Source of the DNA: Paenibacillus_E violae
GTDB taxonomy: Bacteria; Bacillota; Bacilli; Paenibacillales; NBRC-103111
Direction: 5' to 3'
NCBI RefSeq assembly: GCF_032461945.1
Contig: NZ_JAWCUD010000007.1
Coordinates: 1 to 64,000, forward strand
DNA: 64,000 bases
This document shows positions 16,808 to 26,174 of the stretch, piece by piece. A model generated the notes under the pieces. It saw only the letters and a list, made by a program, of their open reading frames with translations. It searched no databases and was not told where the DNA came from. The first letter of the stretch is position 1. Each line of letters opens with the position of its first letter. The position numbers and the translations under genes were made by a program.

Positions 16808-17677
16808 CTATCCCTTGACCGAGCCCATCAGCATCCCTTTGTTGAAATACTTTTGCATAAATGGATAGCCGACCAATAGCGGTAACGCGGTCAAAACAAT
16901 CGCAGCCATCTTCACTGCAGGACTGTACTGGAAGGTTGTTGCCATAGTCTCCATGCTGCCGTTAGCTTCGTTCATCATTTGCCGCAGGAATACCTGCAAG
17001 GGCCATTTATCCGAATCGTTCAAATACATGACGGCATTGAAATAGGCGTTCCAGTTCTGCACCGCATAGAAGAGCGTAAACGTAGCTACCGCCGGTAAAG
17101 AAAGCGGCAGGATCACTTGCCAGAACAACCGCAGTTCCCCGCAGCCGTCGATACGGGCGGATTCTTCCAGCTCTATCGGGATATTCTGAAAAAAACTGCG
17201 CAAGACGATCAAGTGAAACGGTGCGATCGCTCCTGACAAGAAAAGCGCCCAATAGCTGTTCAGCAGATGCAAGCTTTTGACAACCAAATAAGTCGGGATA
17301 ATTCCTCCCCCGAATAACATGGTGAACAGCACCATGAAATTGAGCACCCGCCTTCCCCCCAGCCATGACTTGGAAAGCCCATAGGCCATGAGAGAAGTCA
17401 GCGCCATGTTCACCGTCGTGCCGACGAGCGTGATATATACCGCATTTTTGAACGAAATAACGAATTGTTCACTGTTCATCAGATAGCCGTACGCATTGAT
17501 CGTCCATTGATGAGGGATCAGAAAAAATCCACGGGTTACGATCTCTTCTCTTGGCGCGAACGAAGTCAGCACCACATATAAGAACGGAAATATCACGGAT
17601 ATCAGGCTGATCACCAATATCCCCCTGGATATGAAGGTAAACATGAGATCTTTATCGCGGATATGAAAGCCCTTCAT
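16808..17677 (-). CDS. CUT1 sugar ABC transporter permease, YtcP-like
   Basis: About six membrane segments and the permease EAA loop EESARIDGCGELRLF near residue 190, which docks the ATPase. The C-terminus MLMGSVKG is typical of the YtcP/LplC-like partner. ATG at 17677 is preferred because GAGGGGG lies ten bases upstream; it begins one base after the stop of the partner permease gene. Forms an importer with the genes at 17679 and 18668. No ATPase is encoded nearby. Confidence 0.9.
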   Translation of the reverse strand: MKGFHIRDKDLMFTFISRGILVISLISVIFPFLYVVLTSFAPREEIVTRGFFLIPHQWTINAYGYLMNSEQFVISFKNAVYITLVGTTVNMALTSLMAYGLSKSWLGGRRVLNFMVLFTMLFGGGIIPTYLVVKSLHLLNSYWALFLSGAIAPFHLIVLRSFFQNIPIELEESARIDGCGELRLFWQVILPLSLPAVATFTLFYAVQNWNAYFNAVMYLNDSDKWPLQVFLRQMMNEANGSMETMATTFQYSPAVKMAAIVLTALPLLVGYPFMQKYFNKGMLMGSVKG

Positions 17678-17678
17678 C

Positions 17679-18641
17679 CTAGTACACCCCCTCATGACCG
17701 AACGCTTTGGCCAAACGGTTGGCCAAGACGATCAACAGCAGCCCGATCACCGATTTAAATATGCCTACCGCCGTGGAGTAGCTGAAATTGCCCTGTAGTA
17801 CGCCATTGCGGTAGACATACGTATCAAACACGTCCGCTACATCCAGATTCACCGGATTTTGTAGCAGCAGAATGTGCTCGAAACCAAGATCCATGATCTG
17901 GCCCAGCCGCAAAATAAATAGGATGACAATCGTTGATTTTAACGCCGGCAGCGTGATATGCCATACCTGTCTCCAGCGGTTCGCCCCGTCTACGACGGCT
18001 GCCTCATAGAGTGTCGGGTCTACGGCCGCAAGGGCAGCCAGAAAAATAATGGCATTCCAGCCGCTTTCTTTCCAAATATTTTGGGCCACATACACGCCTC
18101 GAAAATAATCCGAGCTCGTTAGCCATTCGATTCGCTCATACCCCATACCCGCAAGCAAATTGTTGATCGCGCCGTCCTGTGTGGCAAGCAGCAGCGTCGT
18201 GATACTGACGACAACAACCCAGGATAAAAAGTGCGGCATATAAATTACAGTCTGCACGATCCTTCGGAACCATGACTTCTTTGCCTCGTTCAACAGAATG
18301 GCGAACAAGATCGGTGCGGGAAAAAACAAAAACAAATTCAGCGCGCTCAGCATCAGCGTATTGCGGAGCAGCGTCCAGAAGTCCGCATCCGTAAACAAAC
18401 GCTGGAAATGGTCCAGACCGACCCAGGGACTTTCAATAAAGCCCGAAAACGGATCATATTCCTGAAATGCGATCACCAATCCGCCCATCGGAATGTATTT
18501 GAAGATAACAAAGTATAAAAAACCCGGGAAAATCATCAAGTATAGAGGAATACCGCGTTTCCAATTCACCCGCCGAATCCTATTCGCTACAACAGGGACA
18601 TAGGCTTGGGAGGCTCTATTTGTTTGTTTTCCGCTTCTCAT
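17679..18641 (-). CDS. CUT1 sugar ABC transporter permease, LplB-like
   Basis: 320 residues, with a basic N-terminal tail, first membrane segment LYLMIFPGFLYFVIFKYIPM, then five more. The EAA motif is YEAAVVDGANRWRQVW near 214-229. The segment GNFSYSTAVGIFKS and the final GHEGVY are typical of LplB-like permeases paired with YtcP-like ones. Lies 26 bases after the binding-protein gene and one base before its partner. Confidence 0.9.
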   Translation of the reverse strand: MRSGKQTNRASQAYVPVVANRIRRVNWKRGIPLYLMIFPGFLYFVIFKYIPMGGLVIAFQEYDPFSGFIESPWVGLDHFQRLFTDADFWTLLRNTLMLSALNLFLFFPAPILFAILLNEAKKSWFRRIVQTVIYMPHFLSWVVVVSITTLLLATQDGAINNLLAGMGYERIEWLTSSDYFRGVYVAQNIWKESGWNAIIFLAALAAVDPTLYEAAVVDGANRWRQVWHITLPALKSTIVILFILRLGQIMDLGFEHILLLQNPVNLDVADVFDTYVYRNGVLQGNFSYSTAVGIFKSVIGLLLIVLANRLAKAFGHEGVY

Positions 18642-18667
18642 TTCATCTACCTCTGAACTATGTCATG

Positions 18668-20203
18668 TTATTGCTGAGATTTCTGATAAGCTTCGTTATA
18701 TTCTTGGGTAATCTTGTCGCCGCCGTCCTTCTTCCACTGTTCCACAGCTTGATCCAAAGAATCGATCGGCTGCTCGCCCATAATGACTTTGATTAAAGCG
18801 GTCATAAATTTCTGATCAATGGTCGCTCCGCTTTTGACATCTGTCGGTGATTCCAGTCCAGCCGCTACATTCGTCCATTTGAACGGTTCGCTGTTTTTGA
18901 ACCATTGATTGACGTCGTCAGCCGTCTTTTTATCGTCCCAGAGACGAATTTGCGTATTAAGGTCGAATCTGCGCAAATACCAGGCTGAAATCAGGATCGG
19001 ACGGTCCTTATCGAATGCATCCAGCTTCGTGTACTTATCGCCGTCTTTTTTATAGTGAACCCCTTCTATCCCGTTCTTCGTCAAGATATTCCCTTCATCG
19101 GACACCAGATAATCAAACAGCTTCAACAGTCTTTCTTGCTTCTTCGGATCAATCTTGGAATTAATAACGATTCTTTGGGTTATTGAATTTGTCGATGTTC
19201 CTTGCAGTCCCGTAGGCCCTTTTGGCGGCAGGAGCTGCACAGTTTCCGCTTTAGGATCGATTTTCTTCACATTCGGCACAATGGTCTGATATAAAACATT
19301 CGGCACGACATCATCGATACCGACTTTGCCCGCCTCGTATTTGTCCTGAGGGTCCTTCACCTTATTGATGGCAAAATCTTTGTCCATCACGCCCTCTGTA
19401 TACGCTTTATTCAAAAAGACGGCAAAGTCCTTGAGCTCTTTATTCTGCGTATGCCAGCTGATCAACTTGCCATCCTTCACCCCCCAAATATTGACGAGAC
19501 CGAATGCCGCCTTAATCGGATCGATATGCTTGAAGTCCGTTTTATTCGGTGCCAGCGAAACCGAGAAACCGTACGTATCGTTTTTCCCGTTTCCGTCAGG
19601 GTCTTGCTTAGCGAAGGCTTTGGTGACGTCGTAAAATTCATCAACTGTCGTCGGCATTTTGAGATTGAGCTTATCCAGCCAGTCTTTTCGAATGCCGAAC
19701 GAAGTCTGGGTTTCGATTTGATAATAAGGAAAGCTGTAATACTTGCCCTTCGGGCTCATAAACTGCAGCTGTTCTTCTCCGCCTAGCTGTTTGGCCAAGT
19801 TCGGATATTTGCTGAGAAACGGTTTGACGTCAAGAAATACACCCTTATCCCGCCATTTCAAAAAGTCATCTTTCATAAGCAGGAATGAATCCGGAAAATC
19901 CCCTGAGGCGGCCAGCACGTTCATCTTCTCTTTATAGTTATCCTGTGAAACCCATTGGAACTTAAGATCCACATTAAACTTCTTATTGAGATAATCGATC
20001 ATCGGATTGTTTGCCGGCCATCCCCCTCCTTCATAGCTGACTGCCATAATATTCAGTTCCAGCTTATCCTTCAGATCATCCGTCGTGCTTGGATCGGCTG
20101 TTGCTTTACCCGCTTCCGGGCTCGCCGTTGTGCCGCTGGAGCACCCTGCAACCACCCCTGTCGCTAACAGAACAGCTAAAGTAATTGGAATCCACTGCTT
20201 CAT
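18668..20203 (-). CDS. Sugar-binding lipoprotein of a CUT1 ABC transporter
   Basis: About 511 residues with a lipoprotein signal ending VVAGC (Cys21). It is an extracellular solute-binding protein of the LipO/YtcQ-like group, delivering an oligosaccharide to the permeases at 17679 and 16808. DPDGNGKNDTYGF near 175-187 resembles a calcium-binding EF-hand loop common in this group. ATG at 20203 follows GGGAGG; the longer frame lacks a better site. First gene of cluster A1, with a LacI-type operator about 150 bases upstream. Confidence 0.9.
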   Translation of the reverse strand: MKQWIPITLAVLLATGVVAGCSSGTTASPEAGKATADPSTTDDLKDKLELNIMAVSYEGGGWPANNPMIDYLNKKFNVDLKFQWVSQDNYKEKMNVLAASGDFPDSFLLMKDDFLKWRDKGVFLDVKPFLSKYPNLAKQLGGEEQLQFMSPKGKYYSFPYYQIETQTSFGIRKDWLDKLNLKMPTTVDEFYDVTKAFAKQDPDGNGKNDTYGFSVSLAPNKTDFKHIDPIKAAFGLVNIWGVKDGKLISWHTQNKELKDFAVFLNKAYTEGVMDKDFAINKVKDPQDKYEAGKVGIDDVVPNVLYQTIVPNVKKIDPKAETVQLLPPKGPTGLQGTSTNSITQRIVINSKIDPKKQERLLKLFDYLVSDEGNILTKNGIEGVHYKKDGDKYTKLDAFDKDRPILISAWYLRRFDLNTQIRLWDDKKTADDVNQWFKNSEPFKWTNVAAGLESPTDVKSGATIDQKFMTALIKVIMGEQPIDSLDQAVEQWKKDGGDKITQEYNEAYQKSQQ

Positions 20204-20354
20204 TTTGAATACGCCTCCCGTACATTGATATATAAAATATGCATCCCCCGCTGGCTGCCTCCTTCTCATTCCGCTGCCGATGGCTTAAGCGAAAAGAGCT
20301 GCATTCAGAGCGCTGCTGTCGAGAGGTCAAACGCCATGGAACAAAGCTTCAACA

Positions 20355-20373
20355 TTGGAACCGGTTCGATTTT
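20355..20373. promoter_or_regulatory. LacI-type operator upstream of cluster A1
   Basis: TTGGAACCGGTTCGATTTT holds the perfect palindrome GAACCGGTTC. It matches the site beside the lacI-family gene (16770-16788) with two compensating differences. It lies in the 380-base gap before the first transporter gene, near TACATAAAT and TTAAAAT on the minus strand, which could serve as a -10 region. Confidence 0.6.
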
Positions 20374-20581
20374 AATTTATGTAGCATCTTCCTTTTCGAT
20401 GCCGAAACGCAAAAAAGGAGACTACGCCAATTAAAGATGCGTGTCTCCGGTGGTCCGGTCAACAAGGATATGTAGATAGCTTATAATTCCAATCCAGTTA
20501 CTGTGTTTAATTCTAACGAGTTCTCTTTAAACCGTCAATAGTTTTTATGTCTGAGATAATGAGTCTTGTGATCGTCACAAT

Positions 20582-20623
20582 AAAAAACTGCCCCCCAGCG
20601 AAAAAATCGCTGAATGAGCAGTT
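20582..20623 (-). terminator. Terminator after the GH130 gene
   Basis: On the minus strand AACTGC...CAGCGA pairs with TCGCTG...GCAGTT (20586-20623), followed by TTTTTT. It lies about 13 bases beyond the GH130 stop and separates that gene from cluster A1. Confidence 0.8.
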
Positions 20624-20635
20624 CAAAAAAACATA

Positions 20636-21652
20636 TTATTTCGGTTCGTTCAAAATATAGTCGACCAATTCGTCGAGCGGTACCGTCGCAAGAGCGATCG
20701 CTGTGTCCGTTACACCGTAATAAATATATAAAAGTCCGTCTTTCACTACATTGCCTGTCGGGAATATGACGTTTGGAATCTGGAATCCGAACTTCTCGTA
20801 ATACGTTTCCGGTTCCATGATGAAATTATGGGTTCTGGCAATGATTTTCTCCGGATTCTCTAGATCGAGCAGCAGTGCCCCGACTCTGTATACAGTATCT
20901 TTATCAACACCATGATACAGCGTCAGCCAGCCTTTATCCGTTTTGATTGGAGGTGTGGAGCCGCCGATTTTCTTGAATTCCCAATCATCGTTTTCCGCCT
21001 TGGCGAGCAATTTCGGCTCTTCCCAGTCGATCAGATTGTCGGAATAAGTGATCCACATCGCCGCTTTTTCCGTGCCGTACTTCTCGCCGATATACTCTTC
21101 CGGACGACGCAGCAGTACATACTTGCCATTAATTTTCTCAGGGAACAGGATGTTGTCTCGGTCATTAATATCAAGCGGTGTCGTATCGCATAAGTACTCC
21201 CAATGAATGAGATCCTTCGACGTCATGATCCCGGAACGGGTCAGCCAATGTTCCGGCTTCTCGCCCCAGCCGTCCGGATATGTCGGAACCGATCGTTCCG
21301 GAATGCCGGCTCCGGTCGGATAGTAGCTCATCGCGCAAGGACGCAACGCGTAATTCAAGTAAAACGTATCGTCGATCTTCACGACACGCGGGTCTTGTAC
21401 GCTGCCGTACGGAAATCCGAGCATGTCCGGCGTAACGATCGGTTGATCCACCACATGGCGGAAATTAACGCCGTCATCGCTTTCCAAAAGTCCTAGAAAG
21501 TTTTTGCAAGGCGTCAACGATTCTGCCGTACGCTCAATCATGTAGAACTTGTCGTTCTCGATAATGACCGCTGGATTAAAGACCGTCACTTTACGCCAGT
21601 CGTATATGCCCGGAACCACGATTGGGTTAGCCGGATGTCTTGTGATTTTCAT
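20636..21652 (-). CDS. GH130-family glycoside phosphorylase/hydrolase
   Basis: 338 residues forming a five-bladed beta-propeller of the GH130 type. Typical segments are NPAVIIENDKFYMIER near 27-42, YGSVQDPRVVKIDDTFYL near 83-100 and GGSTPPIKTDKGWLTLYHG near 230-248. Known members phosphorolyse or hydrolyse beta-mannosides; others act on beta-arabinofuranosides. No signal peptide, so it acts on imported oligosaccharides. ATG at 21652 follows GGAGGC. It appears to be a single-gene unit, downstream of a GH3 remnant. Confidence 0.85.
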   Translation of the reverse strand: MKITRHPANPIVVPGIYDWRKVTVFNPAVIIENDKFYMIERTAESLTPCKNFLGLLESDDGVNFRHVVDQPIVTPDMLGFPYGSVQDPRVVKIDDTFYLNYALRPCAMSYYPTGAGIPERSVPTYPDGWGEKPEHWLTRSGIMTSKDLIHWEYLCDTTPLDINDRDNILFPEKINGKYVLLRRPEEYIGEKYGTEKAAMWITYSDNLIDWEEPKLLAKAENDDWEFKKIGGSTPPIKTDKGWLTLYHGVDKDTVYRVGALLLDLENPEKIIARTHNFIMEPETYYEKFGFQIPNVIFPTGNVVKDGLLYIYYGVTDTAIALATVPLDELVDYILNEPK

Positions 21653-21790
21653 GGTGGTGCCTCCTGATTATGAATTGTCTCTTGTCCATTGTGTCTTGCC
21701 GTTCACCTCATTATATAACTGACCAGTGAACGCCTCATATCCGTGAAAGTTTAGAAAACATCCAGATTTTTATGGATGCCATCGAAAAAT

Positions 21791-22147
21791 CTAACGTGTG
21801 ATGTGAAGCATCGTTTCGGCCGTGTGCTGCGAATCGCTTCCGACCATGATTTTCACATTCCCCGGCTCTACTTTAAATTGCATCCCGGAATCCCAGATGG
21901 CCAGTTCCTCGTAACCAAGGCGGAAAATTACGGTCTTCCGCTCACCGGGAGCCAGCTCCACTTTCTGGAATCCTTTGCATTCGATGATACGTCGGGTAAC
22001 GCTCGCTTCCATGTCTTTGATGTAGAGCTGAACAACTTCAGCTCCCCTCATCTCTGATAATATCCGAAATATGCCACTAAAATGCGGAGCGCTTTCAAAT
22101 TCCTCAGCTAATCTGCCTGAATCATCGGCGAATCCTCCTAGTTCCAA
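21791..22147 (-). pseudogene. C-terminal remnant of a GH3 beta-glycosidase
   Basis: Residues from about 33 of this frame read GAEVVQLYIKDMEASVTRRI, then ECKGFQKVELAPGERKTVIF and VEPGNVKIMVG. This is the fibronectin-III-like C-terminal domain of GH3 enzymes. The catalytic domains (normally over 500 residues) are missing. The first 30 residues do not look like GH3, and the PhyH gene begins right behind on the other strand. It is therefore a leftover of a deleted gene, which once probably supplied a beta-glycosidase to this locus. Confidence 0.75.
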
Positions 22148-22211
22148 CAGAGCAATGCTTCTATACTTATCTTTAAAGGAACGTCAAACCAATACGGAAA
22201 GGACGATCGCC

Positions 22212-23036
22212 ATGAAGGATCAGCTATCCGGCCAACATCCGGCAGACCGTTGGATCTCACAGGATCAAATTGAATTTTATCGGGAGAATGGATTCGTTCA
22301 AGTCAATGATTTGCTGGATGAGGATGAGCTCGCCGCATTACGCGAATATATGGAGGAGTCGATGAGTGCGAAGGAAGGCTTGTCGGTGAAAACGGGGAAA
22401 GACAACGCCGCATACGCCAGAGTGCTTAATCAGAAGGTGAACACCTGGAGAGATCACGGCGGCATGGCGACCTTCGCCTTTCACCCCCGATTTGCGGAAA
22501 TAGCGTTACGTTTGACAGGTGCTAAGGGGATTCGTTTTTTCCACGATCATGCGTTATGGAAAATGCCTGGGGACACGAATGCCACGCCGTGGCATCAAGA
22601 CTCTCCGAAGTGGCCGATGAATGAGGACGGGTGCATGAGCATCTGGATTGCACTCGATGATGTGGATGAGAATAACGGCTGCATGATGTTCGTACCGAAA
22701 TCTCATAAGGTTGGGAAGTTAACGAACATCTCGTTGCATGATCCCGTTAATATTTTCGACTTTGTTCAGGGGACTGAGTTGGCTGAGCGGAAGCCGGTCA
22801 TGGTACCTCTAAAGGCGGGCAGCTGCACATTTCATGACGGGCTTACCTTTCATTATGCCCATGCAAATAAAACCGACAAGCCTAGACGCGCTTACGCCAT
22901 CATCTATATGCCGGACGGAACCACGTTTAACGGGAAACCTCATATGGTTTTGGATGGGCAGCAGACCTATACACCGGAGGAACCGCTGCGCGGGCCTATG
23001 TTTCCGCTGCTTGCCAAAGTACCTGCTCAAAGATGA
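22212..23036 (+). CDS. Phytanoyl-CoA dioxygenase (PhyH) family protein
   Basis: 275 residues, Fe(II)/2-oxoglutarate-dependent oxygenase fold. WHQDSPKW near 140 gives the HxD iron pair; the distal His and the 2-oxoglutarate-binding Arg are in FHDGLTFHYAHANKTDKPRR near 225-245. ATG at 22212 is chosen because CGGAAAGGA precedes it; the longer frame runs into the GH3 remnant. It converges with an AraC gene, overlapping its end by ten bases. Substrate is unknown; hydroxylation of a sugar- or cyclitol-type compound is a guess from context. Confidence 0.85.
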   Translation: MKDQLSGQHPADRWISQDQIEFYRENGFVQVNDLLDEDELAALREYMEESMSAKEGLSVKTGKDNAAYARVLNQKVNTWRDHGGMATFAFHPRFAEIALRLTGAKGIRFFHDHALWKMPGDTNATPWHQDSPKWPMNEDGCMSIWIALDDVDENNGCMMFVPKSHKVGKLTNISLHDPVNIFDFVQGTELAERKPVMVPLKAGSCTFHDGLTFHYAHANKTDKPRRAYAIIYMPDGTTFNGKPHMVLDGQQTYTPEEPLRGPMFPLLAKVPAQR

Positions 23037-23911
23037 TCTTTCCGATACTGGCGGGGGGACATACCGGTCCAATGCCGGAATGTGCGGTTGAATAAACTGA
23101 CGTCCTCAAAGCCGACCTCTTGCGCGATATCTATCATTTTGAGTTCCGTCTGTACCAACAGCCGTTTAGCGGTCATGATTCGCATTTCATTGCGATATTC
23201 CAGAAACGTACGTCCTGTATTCGCTTTAAACTTGGCCTTGAAGGTGGAGACACTCATGCCACACAGACGGCTAACCTCAGCCAGCTTAAGCTGCTTTTCC
23301 AGATGACGTTCAATAAAGCGGGCGATTTGTTCTATCGCCTGCTTTTCTGATGTACTTGCAAGCCTTACGTTTTCGTTGTTCTTGCGGTTACAGCGGCTTA
23401 AAAAAACGAAACATTCCACCAGCTTGGATCGGATCATCGATCGGTAACCGTGGTCTTTCACCGTACATTCCCGGACAATTTCGTCGAGCAGCGACTTAAA
23501 TAAGCTCTGCTCGACTGGAGACAACCACAGCGACGGCTGATCTTTGACCGTTTGGCGCATAAAGGGAACGACATAATAAAAATCAAAAAAGGAAGAGTCT
23601 TCCTTCAACTTTTCCAACTCATGAAAAATCAAAGACGGATGAAACAAGACATTATAAAGAAGAAGCTGTTCATTCTCCCCCACTTTGTAGGAATGTTCCA
23701 TACCGGGTTCAATGACGAACGCATCCCCTGTGTGAAGCCTGTGCTCAATTCCTTTATATGTATGTAGGCCGCCACCTTCGACGATGTAGACAAATTCAAC
23801 GAATTCATGGCTGTGTGGAGCTACGTACCGTCCTGCCGAGAGTTCGTAGGGGGCCGCATAGAATGGGAATGTATCGCTTTCCAGAAAGCGTTCATTGGTA
23901 TGATTAACCAT
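23027..23911 (-). CDS. AraC-family regulator with N-terminal cupin
   Basis: 294 residues. An N-terminal cupin-like ligand domain (residues about 15-100, HSHEFVEFVYIVEGGG) is followed by the double AraC HTH (about 195-292: LAEVSRLCGMSVSTFKAKF and MIDIAQEVGFEDVSLFNRTF). ATG at 23911 follows GAGGGGG. It converges with the PhyH gene (ten-base overlap) and lies 25 bases downstream of the GH78 gene in the same direction, so it may belong to the cluster A2 transcript. Confidence 0.9.
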   Translation of the reverse strand: MVNHTNERFLESDTFPFYAAPYELSAGRYVAPHSHEFVEFVYIVEGGGLHTYKGIEHRLHTGDAFVIEPGMEHSYKVGENEQLLLYNVLFHPSLIFHELEKLKEDSSFFDFYYVVPFMRQTVKDQPSLWLSPVEQSLFKSLLDEIVRECTVKDHGYRSMIRSKLVECFVFLSRCNRKNNENVRLASTSEKQAIEQIARFIERHLEKQLKLAEVSRLCGMSVSTFKAKFKANTGRTFLEYRNEMRIMTAKRLLVQTELKMIDIAQEVGFEDVSLFNRTFRHWTGMSPRQYRKDHL

Positions 23912-23936
23912 AAGCTTAGCCCCCTCGTTTGTCCGC

Positions 23937-26153
23937 TTACTCCACTCTTATAACCGTGATACCTGGCGGGAAGCTTTCGGTCCACACCCCGTTGTCGTAA
24001 CAGAGTTCAATCTTTCCGGTTGGAACACGAACCTGCAGCGAAAACGACGTCCAAGTTGCCGGAAGCTTAGGACAAAAAGCAATTTCTTGCCAACCCGGCT
24101 TGGCAGGTTTTAGTCCGATAATGTCTTCAATCAGCACAGGAACGGGTCCGCTTGCCCATGGATGGCATAGGCTCGTATTCCATTTCTGGTCCTTGCCCCA
24201 CGCCTCGAAACACGTAGTTGCTCCCTCTTTCAGCATATTCCCCCATGAATGTTCATCGTCTGATGATAGCAAATCATAGATCAATTCATACTCTCTAACC
24301 TCCGCAAGTGCCTTCATGACGAAATAAGAGAAATAAACGCCGCAGGCGAAACGTTTGGTTCGGATCATATCGACGATAGCCACAACGGATTTCTCAGGAG
24401 CGATGCCGAACAGAAGGGGCAGGACATTGGCGTGCAGGGCATGATGCCTACTTTCCTTGGAATCTTTAAATAAGGCGTTCTCCTCATCATAGAAGGCGTC
24501 CAAGAAGCTTTTCTTTAATTTGGGCAGCCGATTCTCATAGTTGACGCCTAGCAAATCCCGCATCTCGTTCACCGTACGTACACAACCGATATATAAGGCA
24601 TTGATGACATTATGACAGCCAGGGCCTATCGGCTTGGTTAGTTCAAAGTCATAGTTATCGCGCAGTCCTTGCGGCCAATCGACAAGATTCCATTTATCCG
24701 CAACGCCTTGCAGCAATCCATCTTCTCGCTCAAATTGCTCAAAATGCTGCAGCAACCCTTCCGCATACGGGTACATCTCTTGAAGAAAGGCCTTATCTCC
24801 ACTGTAATTGAAATATGTCATGACTTGCATCGGCCACTGTAAAGAAAAATCAGCTATTTCCTGCATGAAATGTCCCGGTACAACGGCCATGAGCCCGCCA
24901 CAGACGAAAGAACTGCGTCCGAATTGCTCAATCGCCTTGCGATATAATCGTAAATCCCCGCTGAGCAGCATATGCGAGTGACCAATAATCGTATTGTCGC
25001 CCAAATATTGACCTTTCTCTCGGCTGGGACAGTCCACGAAGTTTTCCTGCGATCCGTATTGGACTCCATTTTTACAAATTTCAAAAATTTGATTCATCCG
25101 CTCATCCGAGCTGTGAAGCAAACAGCTTTGTTCATCAAACGGATAATGTCTGACGATGGCATGGAAGGATTCCGGGTTCAAAACTCCCTCCGGTCCTTGC
25201 ACTTCCACATAACGGAACGCCTTGTAATCAAACGTTTGGAAGGAATCCATGTCGCCGGATAACGTCCACTGATCATGATACAGGCAATTGCAGCGCATTT
25301 CGTAACGTACAGCCTGATCCCCCGGCAGTAGTTCTTCCCCGGACCAGATCTGCACTTCTTCTCCCACTTCTCCATATGCAGTCATGGCGAATTGACCCGT
25401 CAGTTCTCCTCCGAAATCGATCAGATAATGACCTGGTGCCAGCTGTTGGACATTCGACGGCTGCTTCCTATAAACGTCAAGCACCGGAGTCGGCTGTAGA
25501 ACAAATGTATAATCGATTTTCTCTGCAGCTTCCGCTTGCGGCCAATCGGCATCATCAAACCCGACTTCTGTCCACCCTCTCACCGATTGCCTGGCGTCCA
25601 AATGCTCGGTGAACTGCGTGTCATAGCCGAAAGCGACACCGGGCCGATTGTCATATACCCGCTTCGCTTTCCAAGTGCGATCTGTTTTAACCAGCAAGTT
25701 CTCGCCCGCCCACAATTCTGCCAGCACACCTTGCCGGTAGTCAGCGCTGTTATAAGCACGATTTAACAGCCCTTGATAATAGACATGAATGGCAATTACA
25801 TTCTCCCCGGCCTTTAAACATGAACGAACATTGGTACGATTAAAATAGTAATGATTCGCATCACTTTGAGCCGGCCCCTGGCATACGAACTCGCCATTGA
25901 TATACAGCTTATAATAATCATCCGCCGTTAGATGAAGCCAGATCTCCTTCTCATCCAAACTCTTGTCATCCAGCATACATACGGTTCTTACATACCAATG
26001 GTGATGCTGTAAATCGGTTCGATGCGGTTCTACCTCATGTGCTTCAAGCTCTTTATGGTAGAGACAAGGTTTATTTACATCTATAAATGAATGATCTGTC
26101 AACCAATCTGCCTGCCACTTTGTTGACAACCGAACCATCTCCTCTTTCCTCAT
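23937..26153 (-). CDS. GH78-family alpha-L-rhamnosidase
   Basis: 738 residues. N-terminal beta-sandwich domains (about 1-340) include a carbohydrate-binding-like stretch LTADDYYKLYINGEFV; the (alpha/alpha)6 barrel begins near 345. The GH78 signature DCPSREKGQYLGD lies at 374-386, with its acidic catalytic-site residues. Releases alpha-linked L-rhamnose. No signal peptide, so it probably acts on imported oligosaccharides. ATG at 26153 is used; ATG at 26138 with GAGGAG just before it is an alternative. It lies 21 bases after an AraC gene in cluster A2. Confidence 0.88.
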   Translation of the reverse strand: MRKEEMVRLSTKWQADWLTDHSFIDVNKPCLYHKELEAHEVEPHRTDLQHHHWYVRTVCMLDDKSLDEKEIWLHLTADDYYKLYINGEFVCQGPAQSDANHYYFNRTNVRSCLKAGENVIAIHVYYQGLLNRAYNSADYRQGVLAELWAGENLLVKTDRTWKAKRVYDNRPGVAFGYDTQFTEHLDARQSVRGWTEVGFDDADWPQAEAAEKIDYTFVLQPTPVLDVYRKQPSNVQQLAPGHYLIDFGGELTGQFAMTAYGEVGEEVQIWSGEELLPGDQAVRYEMRCNCLYHDQWTLSGDMDSFQTFDYKAFRYVEVQGPEGVLNPESFHAIVRHYPFDEQSCLLHSSDERMNQIFEICKNGVQYGSQENFVDCPSREKGQYLGDNTIIGHSHMLLSGDLRLYRKAIEQFGRSSFVCGGLMAVVPGHFMQEIADFSLQWPMQVMTYFNYSGDKAFLQEMYPYAEGLLQHFEQFEREDGLLQGVADKWNLVDWPQGLRDNYDFELTKPIGPGCHNVINALYIGCVRTVNEMRDLLGVNYENRLPKLKKSFLDAFYDEENALFKDSKESRHHALHANVLPLLFGIAPEKSVVAIVDMIRTKRFACGVYFSYFVMKALAEVREYELIYDLLSSDDEHSWGNMLKEGATTCFEAWGKDQKWNTSLCHPWASGPVPVLIEDIIGLKPAKPGWQEIAFCPKLPATWTSFSLQVRVPTGKIELCYDNGVWTESFPPGITVIRVE

Positions 26154-26174
26154 AAGTACGCGCCAGACTCCGTA

